From Bacteroidales bacterium UBA4230 (GTDB taxonomy: Bacteria; Bacteroidota; Bacteroidia; Bacteroidales; UBA932), in contig DGXO01000029.1 in NCBI GenBank assembly GCA_002395605.1, positions 1 to 48,258 on the forward strand: a DNA stretch of 48,258 nucleotides, in the 5' to 3' direction. Below are positions 48,238 to 48,258 of the stretch, piece by piece (within the stretch, counting starts at the first letter, position 1; each line of letters opens with the position of its first letter). A program made the translations under genes and the position numbers. The notes below the pieces were generated by a model. The model was given only the letters and a program-made list of their open reading frames with translations, ran no database searches and had not been told where the DNA came from.

Positions 48238-48258
48238 GAGCTGCTAGAGGTTACGGAG

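Overview
This window comes from a Bacteroidota genome, most likely a gut-type Bacteroidales of fairly high GC. The evidence is a SusC-type receptor inside a glycan operon, a fused SecDF, the tonB / sigma-54 regulator / lptE / conserved gene / secG operon, many lipobox lipoproteins, and a dozen upstream boxes matching the Bacteroidota -7 consensus TAnnTTTG. Genus cannot be fixed from sequence alone (a Rikenellaceae or Cryptobacteroides-like relative is a guess). I see no prophage, CRISPR array, insertion-sequence transposase or rRNA. No gene-free stretch exceeds 300 bases; the longest is the 246 bases between the tRNA-Ser gene and the VanX-like gene.

Left part, 1-10467, minus strand: an amino-sugar polysaccharide utilisation locus. 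In transcription order it holds a histidine acid phosphatase, a XylR-type AraC regulator, a GH2 enzyme with exo-beta-glucosaminidase active-site motifs, an alkaline phosphatase, a GH20 hexosaminidase, a GH18 chitinase-like lipoprotein and a SusC receptor cut by the window edge. Chitin, chitosan or a phosphorylated amino-sugar polymer is the inferred target. From 10619 to 18439, plus strand, lies a seven-gene envelope cluster: ABC ATPase, permease, DUF4857-like protein, TonB-dependent receptor, small lipoprotein, DUF6850-like barrel and DUF4876-like lipoprotein. It resembles an uptake system for an unknown ligand. It is followed by a ThiL-fold protein that has lost its catalytic aspartates and by a DUF4923-like secreted protein.

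Middle part, 20190-29708: the housekeeping genes clpB (without the usual N-terminal domain), dnaE and secDF, all on the minus strand. Each of the three intergenic gaps around them carries one copy of a 106-bp element with terminal inverted repeats CGTGGAG/CTCCACG, two 36-bp arms and a central 34-bp hairpin in exactly the same position. This repeat is the most striking non-coding structure in the window.

Right part, 29851-48258: a PD40-repeat protein, a Sel1/TPR protein paired with a YhhN-family membrane protein, tRNA-Ser(GCU), a VanX-like dipeptidase, a membrane-bound Kelch/AraC one-component regulator, three lipoproteins (two of them tandem paralogues), a TPR lipoprotein coupled to a membrane LytTR regulator and a sodium:solute symporter that lacks its first helix, the tonB-sigma54-lptE-secG operon, and the C-terminal part of a TM-HTH regulator whose frame is closed by an amber codon just upstream of its first methionine.
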